DNA of 64,000 bases from Flavobacterium sp. Its GTDB lineage: Bacteria; Bacteroidota; Bacteroidia; Flavobacteriales; Flavobacteriaceae. The translations under genes were made by a program, and so were the position numbers. Shown piece by piece: positions 43,338-54,100 of this stretch (positions within the stretch are counted from its first letter, which is position 1; every line of letters begins with the position of its first letter). The stretch lies in assembly GCA_016721735.1 (NCBI GenBank), contig JADKHM010000015.1:310001-374000 (forward strand). Direction: 5' to 3'. The notes under the pieces are model-generated. The model was not told the origin of the DNA. It saw only the letters and a program-made list of their open reading frames with translations, and ran no database searches.

Positions 43338-46016
43338 TTACTGAACTACGATTCGTTTCACCATTTTCTTGTCACCATCTGTTATTGTTACAAGATAGAT
43401 ACCTGCTTGTGCATTATCTAATTTTACTTTCTCATTAAAAAGTCCAGTATTGCTATATGATTTGTTTAGGATTAATCTTCCACTAATATCATGTACAGTG
43501 ATTCCTATTTTACCACTCGAATTAGAGTTAAATTGAATTGTAAAATTACTGTCATTTGGATTTGGATATAATTTAAAATCATCAAATTCAAAAGTATCAT
43601 TAGCCAAAACCAATGTTTGATAACAAACTTCTAAACCGATAGAATTGATTGTTCCAGTATTTCCAGCCACAACATCTTTGAAACCAAATTGCCAGTTTCC
43701 TTGTTGACTAAAACCATTAAAGGTATCCAAATTCAAAGTAGCTGGTTTATAAGTACCAGCCGTTGGACTAGCGCAAGTTAGTGTGCTTCCTGCCTGATCA
43801 AAGGTTACGTTCATATCTGCACTACCGGTGCATTGTTGATTAAAGTAGGTTGCAATACTTCCTCCAGGTCTAATAATCGCCATAACCAAGTTTTGAAGAT
43901 TTGGATGCGTTGCGTTAATGGTAAAATTGACGTCGCTAATAAGTCCTGGGGTCGGAACATTTATTTGTTTAACTGTATAACTATTAGAGCCATCAGGTAA
44001 ATTAAATGGAGTCGCAAACTCATAGGTATTACAAGTGGTTACTATTTCATAACCAATATTAAACGTCCTTGTGTTTAAAGCATAAAAAATATTCCCAACT
44101 GCTTCCACCATAATTCTACAGTTTTGCGATACAACATTTGGTGCTACGACATCTTCAGTACCATCGTTCGCGGTGTTTTCGGCTAGGATATACGGGAAAG
44201 TAACCCCTCCATCAACAGAGAGTTTTATATTTACTAGTGATGTATTTATATTATTTGCTGTAGTTCCTGCCACATCCCAAGTTACCGTTTGTGTTGAATT
44301 TTGCAACCAAGCCGTTGGTGCACTTTGAGAAGTTACTTTGAAAGGACCAACATTGGCATAGGTCACATTCATTGTTGACCGACCTGTTTGCCCTCCAAGT
44401 GGACTTCCATTATCTCTTACAACTAAAGAAAAGATCATGGTTCTTGCAACACTAGGAACTACCTCCCAAGTTGGAGTCAAATTATTTGCCAACACACTTG
44501 AAAATACAGGAAAATATCTTTGTGGAGAAGTGATTGGATTTCTAGATCTAAAATTTGGACCTGTTGTGCTAGTCGCAACAGGAGGTTGAGCTGATATTTG
44601 ATTGTTGTATTGTTCCCAACAATAGGTCAACGCGTCGTTATTAACATCAGAGGCAATACCAGTCAAGACAAATGCGGTTCCATAAGGAATCGTATAATTA
44701 AGCCCCGCATCTACAACTGGAGGATTATTCCCGTTATTCACCGCCACAGCACAATTAGCAGACCCATTGATTAAGGCGAACATTTGACTCAAACTTCTTG
44801 CATGAAAATAAGCGTCGGAATTGTTTTGTACGTCATCTGGGCTACAAATTCCAGCATATGCCATGATTGTACTTCCGCTTCCTGGCTCGTATGCAGAACT
44901 TGTAGAAACATTTCCTCCACATGAACCTTGGTCACTATTAAATGTGTGATTAGCGCCAAATTGGTGTCCCATTTCGTGGGCAACGTAATCAATATCATAT
45001 GGGTCTCCAACTGGAGCTGGAGAACCTGTTACTCCTCTCGCCTTTGTAGTTGACGTACAAACACATCCAAGCGTTGCAACTCCACCGCCACCAGTACTGC
45101 AGACGTGTCCAATGTCGTAGTTTGCATTTCCAATTATATTGTCAACTTGAGTTTGGTTTTGATCAAGCAAAATAAAGTTTGTATTGCTATTATCATAACT
45201 ATCAGAAGTAATATTAATAAGACTTTCATTATTTGCTATAATCTGCATCGTTAATGACATATCTTTTTCATATAATCCATTTACTCTTGTCATAGTAACA
45301 TTCATTGCGGCAAGAACTGCAGCTTTTTTTTGCGCCAAAGTTCCGCCGCCTACCCCAGCAGCTGTAACGTGAAAAGCAGCGTATTCTATGGTACAAGCCA
45401 TCGCCAACCGGTATGTCTTAAAAAGACTGTTATCCGCTCTGCGTAAAGGCAAGTCAATCGGGTCCTCTGTAGCAATATCTACTCCGTTATCAACAACACC
45501 ACAGTTAAGCTTTCTACTAGTTGTTAGACTAGATTTCCGATAAACCATGTAGCTTTTTAAGTCTTTACTATACGGATCAATAAACGAAGTTCCTGTTTTT
45601 CCAGAAAATGTCATGGTATGCAAACCAAAAATGGTTGTGCTAAAACGAATCATCGCAGTTTTGTCATCAACGCCCAAACCAATGTAAGATTGAATTTCCG
45701 GATGCCTAGCCGCTAAATCTGGGTGCATTATTGACGCTTCATAAATCTTGAAATTTTGAAGTTCGCCTTGTGCATCTGGAAATGCAATAACAACGTTTGA
45801 TTCTTGACCAACCACATTTCTAGAAGGTGCTGTAGCCAATTTTGCTTTTAGAACCTCCATGTTTAGTGTATAGAGTAAAAATTCAGAAGGATGAGATTCA
45901 CGCGCTAAGACTGGCGACGTTACTTCATCGCTAGTAATCTTTTTCCAAATAGCATTCTGAGAAAAAGAATTACTAATGGTCAAAAGGACTACTATCAATA
46001 GTAGAGATTTTTTCAT
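43338..46016 (-). CDS. Reprolysin-like metalloprotease with T9SS sorting domain (downstream paralogue)
   Basis: This 892-residue secreted zinc protease has a signal peptide (MKKSLLLIVVLLTISNSFSQ), a propeptide-like region to about 200, a metzincin catalytic domain with HEMGHQFGANHTF near residue 343 (three zinc His and the catalytic Glu) and a Met-turn-like region (GSTIMAYAGIC), an Ig-like middle (about 430-640), a proprotein-convertase P-domain-like block (GSNSYTVKQINVP to GNWQFGFKD) and a T9SS type A sorting domain (LYPNPNDSNF to GIYLVTI). It is a tandem paralogue of the next gene. Likely role is extracellular protein degradation. Confidence 0.88.
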   Translation of the reverse strand: MKKSLLLIVVLLTISNSFSQNAIWKKITSDEVTSPVLARESHPSEFLLYTLNMEVLKAKLATAPSRNVVGQESNVVIAFPDAQGELQNFKIYEASIMHPDLAARHPEIQSYIGLGVDDKTAMIRFSTTIFGLHTMTFSGKTGTSFIDPYSKDLKSYMVYRKSSLTTSRKLNCGVVDNGVDIATEDPIDLPLRRADNSLFKTYRLAMACTIEYAAFHVTAAGVGGGTLAQKKAAVLAAMNVTMTRVNGLYEKDMSLTMQIIANNESLINITSDSYDNSNTNFILLDQNQTQVDNIIGNANYDIGHVCSTGGGGVATLGCVCTSTTKARGVTGSPAPVGDPYDIDYVAHEMGHQFGANHTFNSDQGSCGGNVSTSSAYEPGSGSTIMAYAGICSPDDVQNNSDAYFHARSLSQMFALINGSANCAVAVNNGNNPPVVDAGLNYTIPYGTAFVLTGIASDVNNDALTYCWEQYNNQISAQPPVATSTTGPNFRSRNPITSPQRYFPVFSSVLANNLTPTWEVVPSVARTMIFSLVVRDNGSPLGGQTGRSTMNVTYANVGPFKVTSQSAPTAWLQNSTQTVTWDVAGTTANNINTSLVNIKLSVDGGVTFPYILAENTANDGTEDVVAPNVVSQNCRIMVEAVGNIFYALNTRTFNIGYEIVTTCNTYEFATPFNLPDGSNSYTVKQINVPTPGLISDVNFTINATHPNLQNLVMAIIRPGGSIATYFNQQCTGSADMNVTFDQAGSTLTCASPTAGTYKPATLNLDTFNGFSQQGNWQFGFKDVVAGNTGTINSIGLEVCYQTLVLANDTFEFDDFKLYPNPNDSNFTIQFNSNSSGKIGITVHDISGRLILNKSYSNTGLFNEKVKLDNAQAGIYLVTITDGDKKMVKRIVVQ

Positions 46017-46071
46017 GGTGTTTTTTATAGATTAATTAATAGATATCAAATATATAATTTTATTAAAAAAA

Positions 46072-46098
46072 AACGCTCCGAAATGGAGCGTTTTTTTT
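46072..46098 (-). terminator. Intrinsic terminator between the two protease genes
   Basis: AACGCTCC with GGAGCGTT around a 5-nt loop, flanked by A-run and T-run. It ends the upstream protease gene (46099), so each paralogue is probably a separate transcript. Confidence 0.85.
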
Positions 46099-48783
46099 CT
46101 AATTTACGTTAATCTTCCTTACCATTCTTTTATTTCCATCATTGATATTAACCAAATAAATTCCTGATTTCACACCACTTAATTCTATGTTTTCGGCAAA
46201 AGTGCCATTATTCTCGAACGCTTTATCGTAAATCTTTCTGCCACCAATGTCGAAAACTTCAACGCTAACAGTAGAAGTTGAATTTGAATTAAATTGAACA
46301 GTAAAAGCACCATTGTTTGGATTTGGATATAGGCTAAACTCGTCAAATGCGAAAGTATCATTTGCTGACAACGTCAATGATTGTGTACAAATTTCTAAAT
46401 CTATCGAGTTTATGCTTCCTGAATTTCCAGCAACCACATCTTTAAATCCAAACTGCCAGTTACCTTGTTGACCAAAGCCATAATAGGAATCAAGATTTAA
46501 ACTAGCTGGCTTGTACACTCCAGTCGTTGGACTTGCGCAGGTGAGTACACTTCCTTGAGCGTCAAAAGTTACGTTCATATCTGCGCTTCCTGTACATTGC
46601 TGATTGAAGTAAATTCCTGTTGTACCTCCTGGTCTGATCACTGCCATTACTAAGTTTTGAAGATTCGGATGTGTCGCATTAATTGTAAAATTGACGTCAG
46701 TAATTATTCCAGCAGTAGGAACATTTATAGTTTTTACTGTATAACTATTTGATCCATCTGTTAAGTTAAATGGAGTTGAAAAACTGTATGTATTGCACGC
46801 AGTAACAATTTCATAGCCAATATAAAAAGCCCTTGAATTTACCGCATAATAGATATTCGCAGTTGGCTCAACCAACACTCTACACGTTTGAGATGCTGGA
46901 GTATTAGGAACTGTAATTGTTTCTGTCCCATCGTTAGCCGTATCGGCTGCTAACACATATGGATATGTCAATCCGCCATCAATAGAAAGCTTGATGTTTA
47001 CGTTTGTCGAACCAGGCAAGCTTGTCGTATTATTTACATCCCACGTAATAGTTTGTGAAGAACCTTGTGACCAAGCTATGCCTGTAGTATTTTGCGACGT
47101 AACTACAAATGGCCCAGCCCCAGTTGGAGCAGTTGCCGAATTGTAAGGAAGTTTTGACGTTACGTTTACTTCATCTGTGTTAGTTTGTGCGCCTGCCACG
47201 TTGTTATCTCTAACTGTAACCGTAAATTTCAGCGTACGTGCCACGGTAGAAACAGATTCCCACATTGTACTCAACGTGCCTGCTATTACCTTTGCGGTAT
47301 CTGGCATACTTCTAACCCCTGTAGACTTTGGAATAAACGATCTAAAATTCGGACCACTCGTTTTCGTTGGAGAAGCAACTGAGTTTGCGCCCGTTGCGCC
47401 ACTCCCTGCACTGTTGTTTTGCTCCCAACAATAAGTAAGTGAATCACCTTCGGCGTCTGTCGCCACAGCATTTAGTATATAAGCTGTCCCGGCAGGAATC
47501 GTAATATCTGCACCTGCATCAACTGCTGGTGGTGTATTGGTAATTGCCGTACTAACCGGACAAGTCTTATTACTTAAATTAGTTTGCACTTGCAATATAT
47601 TTCTATATGTGAAGTAAGCATCAGAGTGACTTTGAACATCATAACTTGTTATTCCGGCGTAGCCCATAATAGTTGAACCACTACCAGGCTCCACATTTAC
47701 GCCATTGCCTTCTGTATTATGTGAAAAAGTATGATTTGCCCCTAATTGATGACCCATTTCATGCACAACATAATCGATGTCAAAGTTATCTCCAGCTGGA
47801 ATATTATCTGACGGAGATGTATACCCGCTTCCTTTTCCAGTACCGCATACGCAACCAACACATCCCGCATTTCCGCCACCACCCGATGCTCCGAACAAAT
47901 GACCTATGTCATAATTTGCTTCACCGATAATGCTTGTAAGTGTCGCTTGTAATTCCGCATTCCAATTATCAATAGCATTTGCTGATGAGTATGGGTCTGT
48001 TGACGAACTGGTATAAACAACCAAATTATTATTTGCAATAATATTCAAGTGCAAAGCCATGTCCTTTTCAAAAACACCATTTACTCTTGTCATTGTCGCA
48101 TTCATTCCGGCTAAGGCGCCAGCAACTGTTCCTCCAAAGTAAGCGCCATATTCGCCCGTGCAAGACAACGCCAATCGCATTGTTTTGTATACTTGGTTGT
48201 TAGATCTATTCGCAATCCTTGTGTCATCTAAAAGCTCTTGATTGAGTCTCTGGTCTACAGTGCTACAATTAAAAGGAAGTCTCGCCGTATTTCTAGATTG
48301 TGAATCGAAAAAAACGTACACTCCATGATCTTTTGTATATGGCTCAATAAATTCAGTACCTAAATCTGCGCGAAAAACCAAAGTTTGCACACCATCTGGC
48401 GACAAACTAAAATTAATTCGAGCAGTTTTGTCCTCTAATCCATTTCCTACATAAGACCGAATATCGGGAAATTGTGCTTGCAATTCCGGTGCGAAATTTG
48501 AATTTTCCCACACTAAAAATTTTTCTAATACCCCACTTTTATTAGGGAATTCGACAATAACACCTGGGTTTCCCGAAAACTTATCCGAAGCGTTTTGTAA
48601 AGATTGCTTCAAAGTGGCTAGGTCAACGGTGTAAAATGCTTGGTCTTCTGAATAAGAAGTACTTCTTATCTTGCTTGATTCGTCAATGTTGTCTGCATTA
48701 GACTTCATCCAAACTTGTTTCTTTTGTCCGTAGGTTTGTCCTAGTGAAAGTAAAACTACAGATAGTAATAATAATTTTTTCAT
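46099..48783 (-). CDS. Reprolysin-like metalloprotease with T9SS sorting domain (upstream paralogue)
   Basis: This 894-residue protein has the same layout as its neighbour: signal peptide (MKKLLLLSVVLLSLGQTYGQ), propeptide, metzincin domain with HEMGHQLGANHTF near residue 340 and GSTIMGYAGI, an Ig-like middle, a P-domain-like block and a T9SS type A sorting domain. Large parts of the P-domain and sorting domain are nearly identical between the two, while the propeptides differ, which points to a tandem duplication with later divergence or gene conversion at the 3' end. Confidence 0.88.
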   Translation of the reverse strand: MKKLLLLSVVLLSLGQTYGQKKQVWMKSNADNIDESSKIRSTSYSEDQAFYTVDLATLKQSLQNASDKFSGNPGVIVEFPNKSGVLEKFLVWENSNFAPELQAQFPDIRSYVGNGLEDKTARINFSLSPDGVQTLVFRADLGTEFIEPYTKDHGVYVFFDSQSRNTARLPFNCSTVDQRLNQELLDDTRIANRSNNQVYKTMRLALSCTGEYGAYFGGTVAGALAGMNATMTRVNGVFEKDMALHLNIIANNNLVVYTSSSTDPYSSANAIDNWNAELQATLTSIIGEANYDIGHLFGASGGGGNAGCVGCVCGTGKGSGYTSPSDNIPAGDNFDIDYVVHEMGHQLGANHTFSHNTEGNGVNVEPGSGSTIMGYAGITSYDVQSHSDAYFTYRNILQVQTNLSNKTCPVSTAITNTPPAVDAGADITIPAGTAYILNAVATDAEGDSLTYCWEQNNSAGSGATGANSVASPTKTSGPNFRSFIPKSTGVRSMPDTAKVIAGTLSTMWESVSTVARTLKFTVTVRDNNVAGAQTNTDEVNVTSKLPYNSATAPTGAGPFVVTSQNTTGIAWSQGSSQTITWDVNNTTSLPGSTNVNIKLSIDGGLTYPYVLAADTANDGTETITVPNTPASQTCRVLVEPTANIYYAVNSRAFYIGYEIVTACNTYSFSTPFNLTDGSNSYTVKTINVPTAGIITDVNFTINATHPNLQNLVMAVIRPGGTTGIYFNQQCTGSADMNVTFDAQGSVLTCASPTTGVYKPASLNLDSYYGFGQQGNWQFGFKDVVAGNSGSINSIDLEICTQSLTLSANDTFAFDEFSLYPNPNNGAFTVQFNSNSTSTVSVEVFDIGGRKIYDKAFENNGTFAENIELSGVKSGIYLVNINDGNKRMVRKINVN

Positions 48784-48968
48784 TTTTTAGGTTAATTAAT
48801 AGCGCACCAAATTACTACTTGTTTTTAATTTAATCATCTAAAAAATCGATATTTAACAAATTTTCTTGTCATTTTATTTAATCTTTCCAATTTTTCTTGA
48901 ATTAGATTAAATTTTTGAGATTTTTACCAAAGTCAAAAATCATTTCTGCAAATATCCAATCGAAAGTT

Positions 48969-48976
48969 TAATTTTG
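48969..48976 (+). promoter_or_regulatory. -7 element of ribF promoter
   Basis: TAATTTTG matches TAnnTTTG 20 bp before the TTG start of ribF. It allows only a very short leader, which supports the TTG at 48996 over any earlier start. Confidence 0.55.
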
Positions 48977-48995
48977 TCGCAACAAAATAATTCAC

Positions 48996-49925
48996 TTGAA
49001 GATCTTTAATTCTATCGATTCATTTCATTCTGACAAAAAAGCCATTGTAACGATTGGTACCTTTGATGGAGTGCACGTTGGTCACCAAAAAATCATCGAA
49101 AGACTCGTTGAAAATGCAAGAAACAGAAATGCAGAAAGCGCCATTCTTACCTTTTTCCCTCACCCAAGAATGGTATTGCAGGATCAAACTGAAATTCGAC
49201 TGCTGAACACCATCGACGAAAGAACGAGTTTACTAGAGAAAAAAGGGCTAGACAACTTGATTATTCATCCTTTCGACAAAGCGTTCTCGAGGTTAACTGC
49301 TGAAGAGTTTGTAAAAAACATTCTAGTAGATCAACTCAATATCGAAAAAATTGTTATTGGCTACGACCATCGATTTGGAAGAAATCGAACTGCTAATATC
49401 GATGACTTAATTGAATTTGGAGAAAAATACAATTTTGAAGTAGAACAAATTTCAGCGCAAGAAATTCAAGAAGCATCAGTAAGTTCAACCAAAATTAGAA
49501 CTGCGCTGGAAGAAGGAAATATAGCACTTGCAAATCAATTTCTGGGTTATTCGTATTTTCTTACTGGTGTTGTCCAAGAAGGCAAGCAACTAGGACGTAC
49601 AATTGGTTTCCCAACGGCCAATTTGAAAATCGTTGAAAACTACAAACTCATTCCTAAAGAAGGTGTTTACATAGTTGAAAGTAATCTAGAAGGAAGAAAA
49701 GTTTACGGAATGATGAATATTGGAACGAATCCGACTTTTGACGAACGCTTGCTGTCTATTGAGATCCATTTTCTCGATTTTGATGCAGATTTATACAATC
49801 AAAAAATTCAAATTTCCCTTCTGAAATATCTTCGCCCTGAACAAAAATTTGAGTCTGTAGCTTTACTAAAAACACAGTTAGAAATCGACAAGAATCAGAC
49901 TTTACAATATGTAGAGAAACTCTAA
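48996..49925 (+). CDS. ribF: Bifunctional riboflavin kinase/FAD synthetase (TTG start)
   Basis: This enzyme converts riboflavin to FMN and then FAD. The N-terminal nucleotidyltransferase domain shows TIGTFDGVHVGHQ, FFPHPRMVL and YDHRFGRNR; the C-terminal kinase domain shows GRTIGFPTANL and NIGTNPTF. The only start that gives the family's normal N-terminus (KIFNSIDSF) is TTG at 48996; the next ATG would remove part of the domain. At 309 residues it is full length. Confidence 0.93.
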   Translation: MKIFNSIDSFHSDKKAIVTIGTFDGVHVGHQKIIERLVENARNRNAESAILTFFPHPRMVLQDQTEIRLLNTIDERTSLLEKKGLDNLIIHPFDKAFSRLTAEEFVKNILVDQLNIEKIVIGYDHRFGRNRTANIDDLIEFGEKYNFEVEQISAQEIQEASVSSTKIRTALEEGNIALANQFLGYSYFLTGVVQEGKQLGRTIGFPTANLKIVENYKLIPKEGVYIVESNLEGRKVYGMMNIGTNPTFDERLLSIEIHFLDFDADLYNQKIQISLLKYLRPEQKFESVALLKTQLEIDKNQTLQYVEKL

Positions 49926-49985
49926 GTACATTTTCTGCTTTTGTAATAATTGACCTCTTGATTTCCTTTTTTAGCATTGCCAACG

Positions 49986-50016
49986 TTGTGAATTAAGAAC
50001 AATTTCCCTACTTTTG
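49986..50016 (+). promoter_or_regulatory. Promoter of bioB
   Basis: TTG at 49986-49988, a 20-nt spacer and TACTTTTG at 50009-50016, 21 bp before the bioB start. No BirA-like operator was recognised. Confidence 0.65.
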
Positions 50017-50037
50017 AAGTTCATTTAAAATCGACGT

Positions 50038-51123
50038 ATGAGCATCATAAAGCACAATTGGACCAAAGAAGAAATCATCTCCATCTATAATAAACCACTG
50101 ATGAATTTGCTTTACGAAGCAGCAACGATTCACCGAGAAAATCATGATCCTAATGTGGTTCAGGTCTCTACATTACTTTCCATAAAAACTGGCGGATGTC
50201 CAGAAGATTGCGGGTATTGCCCGCAAGCAGCTCGCTATCATACTGATATTGAAGGAAATGATTTGATGTCTGTTCAGCAAGTAAAAGCACAAGCTTTGCG
50301 AGCTAAATCGAGCGGTTCGTCTCGTGTTTGTATGGGCGCTGCCTGGCGAAATGTTAAAGACGGCCCTGAATTCGATCAGGTGCTTGAGATGGTGCGGACG
50401 ATCAACAAATTAGACATGGAAGTGTGTTGTACTTTGGGAATGATTACTGAAAACCAAGCGCAACGATTGGCAGAAGCTGGTTTATATGCATATAATCACA
50501 ATTTAGACACGTCCGAAGAGTACTATAAAGAAGTCATTTCTACTCGTGGTTTTGAAGATCGAATTCAAACCATTGAAAATGTTCGTAAGACCAATGTCAC
50601 AGTTTGCAGCGGCGGAATTATTGGCATGGGAGAATCAATAGAAGATCGTGCTGGCATGTTAGTGGCGCTTTCTACATTAAGTCCACAACCAGAATCTGTC
50701 CCAATCAATGCCCTTGTCGCCGTTGAAGGCACTCCGCTAGAAGACGAAAAACCAGTTGAGATTTGGGAAATGATACGCATGGTAGCAACGACAAGGATTG
50801 TTATGCCAGAAACGCAAGTTCGACTTTCTGCAGGAAGAATGAATATGAGTCGAGAAGGGCAAGCGTTGTGTTTTTTCGCTGGAGCGAACTCTATTTTTGC
50901 TGGAGATAAATTGCTTACAACTCCAAATCCAGATGTAAACGAAGATATGAAAATGTTCGAACTTTTAGGATTAGAACCTCAAAAACCATTTATTAAAATC
51001 ATGCAGCCTACCACTGTTGAAGCAGAGGATTCTCAATTTACACCGTTGGGTGAAAAACCAAAGTGGACTCGACCAAGCCATGTAATTGAAAGAAATTTAG
51101 AAGCGTCAGGAAAAGGAAAATAA
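50038..51123 (+). CDS. bioB: Biotin synthase
   Basis: This radical-SAM enzyme inserts sulfur into dethiobiotin. The 361 residues include the SAM 4Fe-4S motif in GGCPEDCGYCPQ, a second cluster's cysteines in SRVCMGAAW and EVCCTLGM, the conserved YNHNLDTS and the C-terminal Arg region (QVRLSAGR). It stands alone with its own promoter and terminator, about 5 kb from the rest of the biotin genes. Confidence 0.96.
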   Translation: MSIIKHNWTKEEIISIYNKPLMNLLYEAATIHRENHDPNVVQVSTLLSIKTGGCPEDCGYCPQAARYHTDIEGNDLMSVQQVKAQALRAKSSGSSRVCMGAAWRNVKDGPEFDQVLEMVRTINKLDMEVCCTLGMITENQAQRLAEAGLYAYNHNLDTSEEYYKEVISTRGFEDRIQTIENVRKTNVTVCSGGIIGMGESIEDRAGMLVALSTLSPQPESVPINALVAVEGTPLEDEKPVEIWEMIRMVATTRIVMPETQVRLSAGRMNMSREGQALCFFAGANSIFAGDKLLTTPNPDVNEDMKMFELLGLEPQKPFIKIMQPTTVEAEDSQFTPLGEKPKWTRPSHVIERNLEASGKGK

Positions 51124-51145
51124 TCAATATATATTGCAAAAAAAA

Positions 51146-51174
51146 CCCGTCTAGATTAGACAGGATTTTTTTTT
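51146..51174. terminator. Bidirectional intrinsic terminator
   Basis: CCCGTCTA with TAGACAGG (one C-A mismatch) around a 3-nt loop, flanked by A-run and a long T-run, between bioB and the convergent large T9SS gene. Confidence 0.75.
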
Positions 51175-51182
51175 GCACTATT

Positions 51183-54100
51183 TTAATATAAGATCTTTTT
51201 AGTTTCTATTAGACCATTGTTTAATAGAATTTTTACTAATAAGGTTTCTTGCGTTCGATGCAGATTTGAAATAACATAATCCGTCGAATTTATCTCATCA
51301 CTCTGATAAATTTCTCTTCCTAGTAAATCATAAATAAAGATTTTATTTATGTTTTCTGTAGTTGATTCTACTAATATTTCATCATGGTTAACAGCTACTG
51401 CTGTCATATTTAAAGAATCATCTAATTCTCTGCTATTATAGCCGCTATTCGTGTAGCGCAATACAAATCTATCGTCAAATTTACCTGCGATTGAGGTAAA
51501 AGTATATGGATCTTGTTTTAGATTATGAATTATATGCAGCACTTTGTCCTCTAAGTAAATTGCTCGATTACTATTCAAGAATAGACCATCTACAGATGAA
51601 ATGGCAATTTTATAGGTGTTTGCCGAAGTCAATTTAAGCCCCAATGAAACTTTATCTCTTCTGTCAAAAGGAGTTGGCCTTCCCTGGATATTCATCGCTT
51701 CATTATCGATAATTGAATAAAAATCTTGATTCCCGCTCGCCTTCAATAATGCATCGTATAATCTATCTTTGGCTGTTGTTGCTCCATCCACATAACCAAT
51801 CATGGTTCTTGAAACCGTTTCGTTAGGTCCTACTAAATCTAACCAAATTCTGCTTTTCTCAAATCCATTGCTTGTGTGAGAAGGACCATTCAATCTAAAA
51901 AACTGAGAGTTGTCGAATGTCTTACTTCGCATCGAATTGTTGAAATATACCTTTTGAGTGGCGTCCGCTGGTCCATCCAACATCGCTACAAAAAAACCTT
52001 GTCCCGAAGGAATATAGCCATTATACCCGTTTTGAACACTCGGACCCGTTAAATTATATAGAATGAAATCAGAAGCGGTGTAATTGTAAGTGAACGATCC
52101 ATAAAAAGGATTGGTCACCGCTGCACTTGGCAAGTTCCCATGCGTCCAAATTCTAATAACACCTTCAATATTGGTGTTATAGGTCATAAAGGCTTTGGCA
52201 TCAATCGCCGACGGATATGGATTTCCGACAAGATTCCAGTTATCATCATACTTGGTAACCAGATCAGTAATTAGCGGGTTAGGATTGGGATAATCCGCAC
52301 CGGTATAACCACCTCTTTCAACATCAACAGCTACGACACCATTGTTGGGTACGTTGCGATAAGGCACTGTATAATCTGCAGCAGTTGTATTGTTAAAGCC
52401 ACTTGGACCTCTAACAATATAACCTTTTCCAGTAATCATGTTTTCGGTTGTATTTACCCAATTCCCAAAAAAACCACCAACTGTTGGAATCCATTTCCAC
52501 AAAAACGCTGACGATGTTGTTGGAGAAACGCTGGTAAGCGGAAAATTATTTACTGGCGATGCCAAATACACATAATCAAATTTCTTTACGGTATGAATAC
52601 GATTTAAGGATATTGAACCCGTATTAACTCCCGTGTCACTAACCTGAACTAAGCTTCCGTTGTCATCAACTATCAAATTTCCAGTGCCGACCATTGTGAC
52701 ATTGTTCTGAACATTAATGTAGGTATTCGCTGCAATAGTTGCGGTATATCCATTATTTACAATTAGACTACAGCAGTCAAAACTACCATTTGTAAAGGTA
52801 TTATAAGTGCCATTAATAGTTGCAATCTTAGTGATGGACGGGATTCCCACAATATTGTTTGTGTCTCGCCAATCTGTTCCGTTCCAAATTAAAGTGCCAT
52901 TATTTATCTTAACCGCATTGCTAGCAATATAACACGTATTGTCGTTTTCTTTTACGCGACAGTAATATTGGTATCCATTTAATCCTGTTAACGAGGCGAT
53001 GTTCAAAGTCGAAGGATTGGCATCTGTGTCTGCATAATTCCCACTAATTGAAATTAAGGACCATGCTACTGCATTAGGCGCTACGACATACCACTCGTAT
53101 GCTAATTCCTTTATATCACCAACCAAATTAAATCCCTCTGTTGCGCTGACCGAAAGGGTTGCGGAAGAACTAGTACAAGACAATGCCAATGTTGGATGCG
53201 TTACAATAGATGGAACTGCACCTGAACCTGCTATGACTGGAGCGGCTGTTGCAAGTCCTGGGGCACAAACTCCTGCGGCCAATGTTATAGTTGTCCAATC
53301 GGCGGCTACATAAGAAGTTCTAGCCGTGTAAGCACCAACATTCCTTTTCATATAATAACCTTTCATAGTAACGTACGCATCTACATCGTCGACAACTGTG
53401 ACGCCATCACTCATTCTCAATTGAAGTCCGTCATTTTCATTAAAACCGTTATCTATCGTGCCATTGGTTGATGCTGGACCGCAACTTCCTACTGAAACTT
53501 TTATGATACCAAGTGCACCAGGAGCAATACTTCCCGTCAGATTTCCATAATCAATTTCATTACCATCATTTTGATTTCCAGTTCGATAAAACCTGTAATC
53601 AGACATGTTTTTAGTAGAAGCTGTTCCATTAAAAATTGTTATTGTTCCTCCATCAAGAGAAAACTCATCATGAACTTCGTAAATGATTAAATCATTAGAA
53701 ACAACGCCTTGGCAACCAGAGGAAACTGAACTAATTACTGTAAATGTAATCGGCAAACTCGGACATAATGCAGCGTTACTTACAACTAAATTTCCCGTTG
53801 TTGCTCCCGCAGGTACGGTTACAAATAATTGTGTAGCAGAACTTGAAACAACAACACCTGAAACACCATTAAATTTTGCGGTGGCGCCCAATAAAGAGCC
53901 TGAACTTGCTGTAATTGCAACGACTGTTCCTACTGGACCTGAAAGTGGAAATACGGTTGAAATGACCGCGCTAGTGCATGCTGTTCCCGTTCCTTGTATG
54001 TTGAAATTATACGGATTCTCATTATTATCATTGTTTGGAATAGTCAAAGAAGCACTCCGTACGCCCGCCGCTGATGGTGTAAAAGTAATTTGAAAAGTAG

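Noticed and set aside
53683..54093. 136-codon plus-strand frame
   Set aside because: Shadow frame opposite the large T9SS gene, without start context or neighbours.
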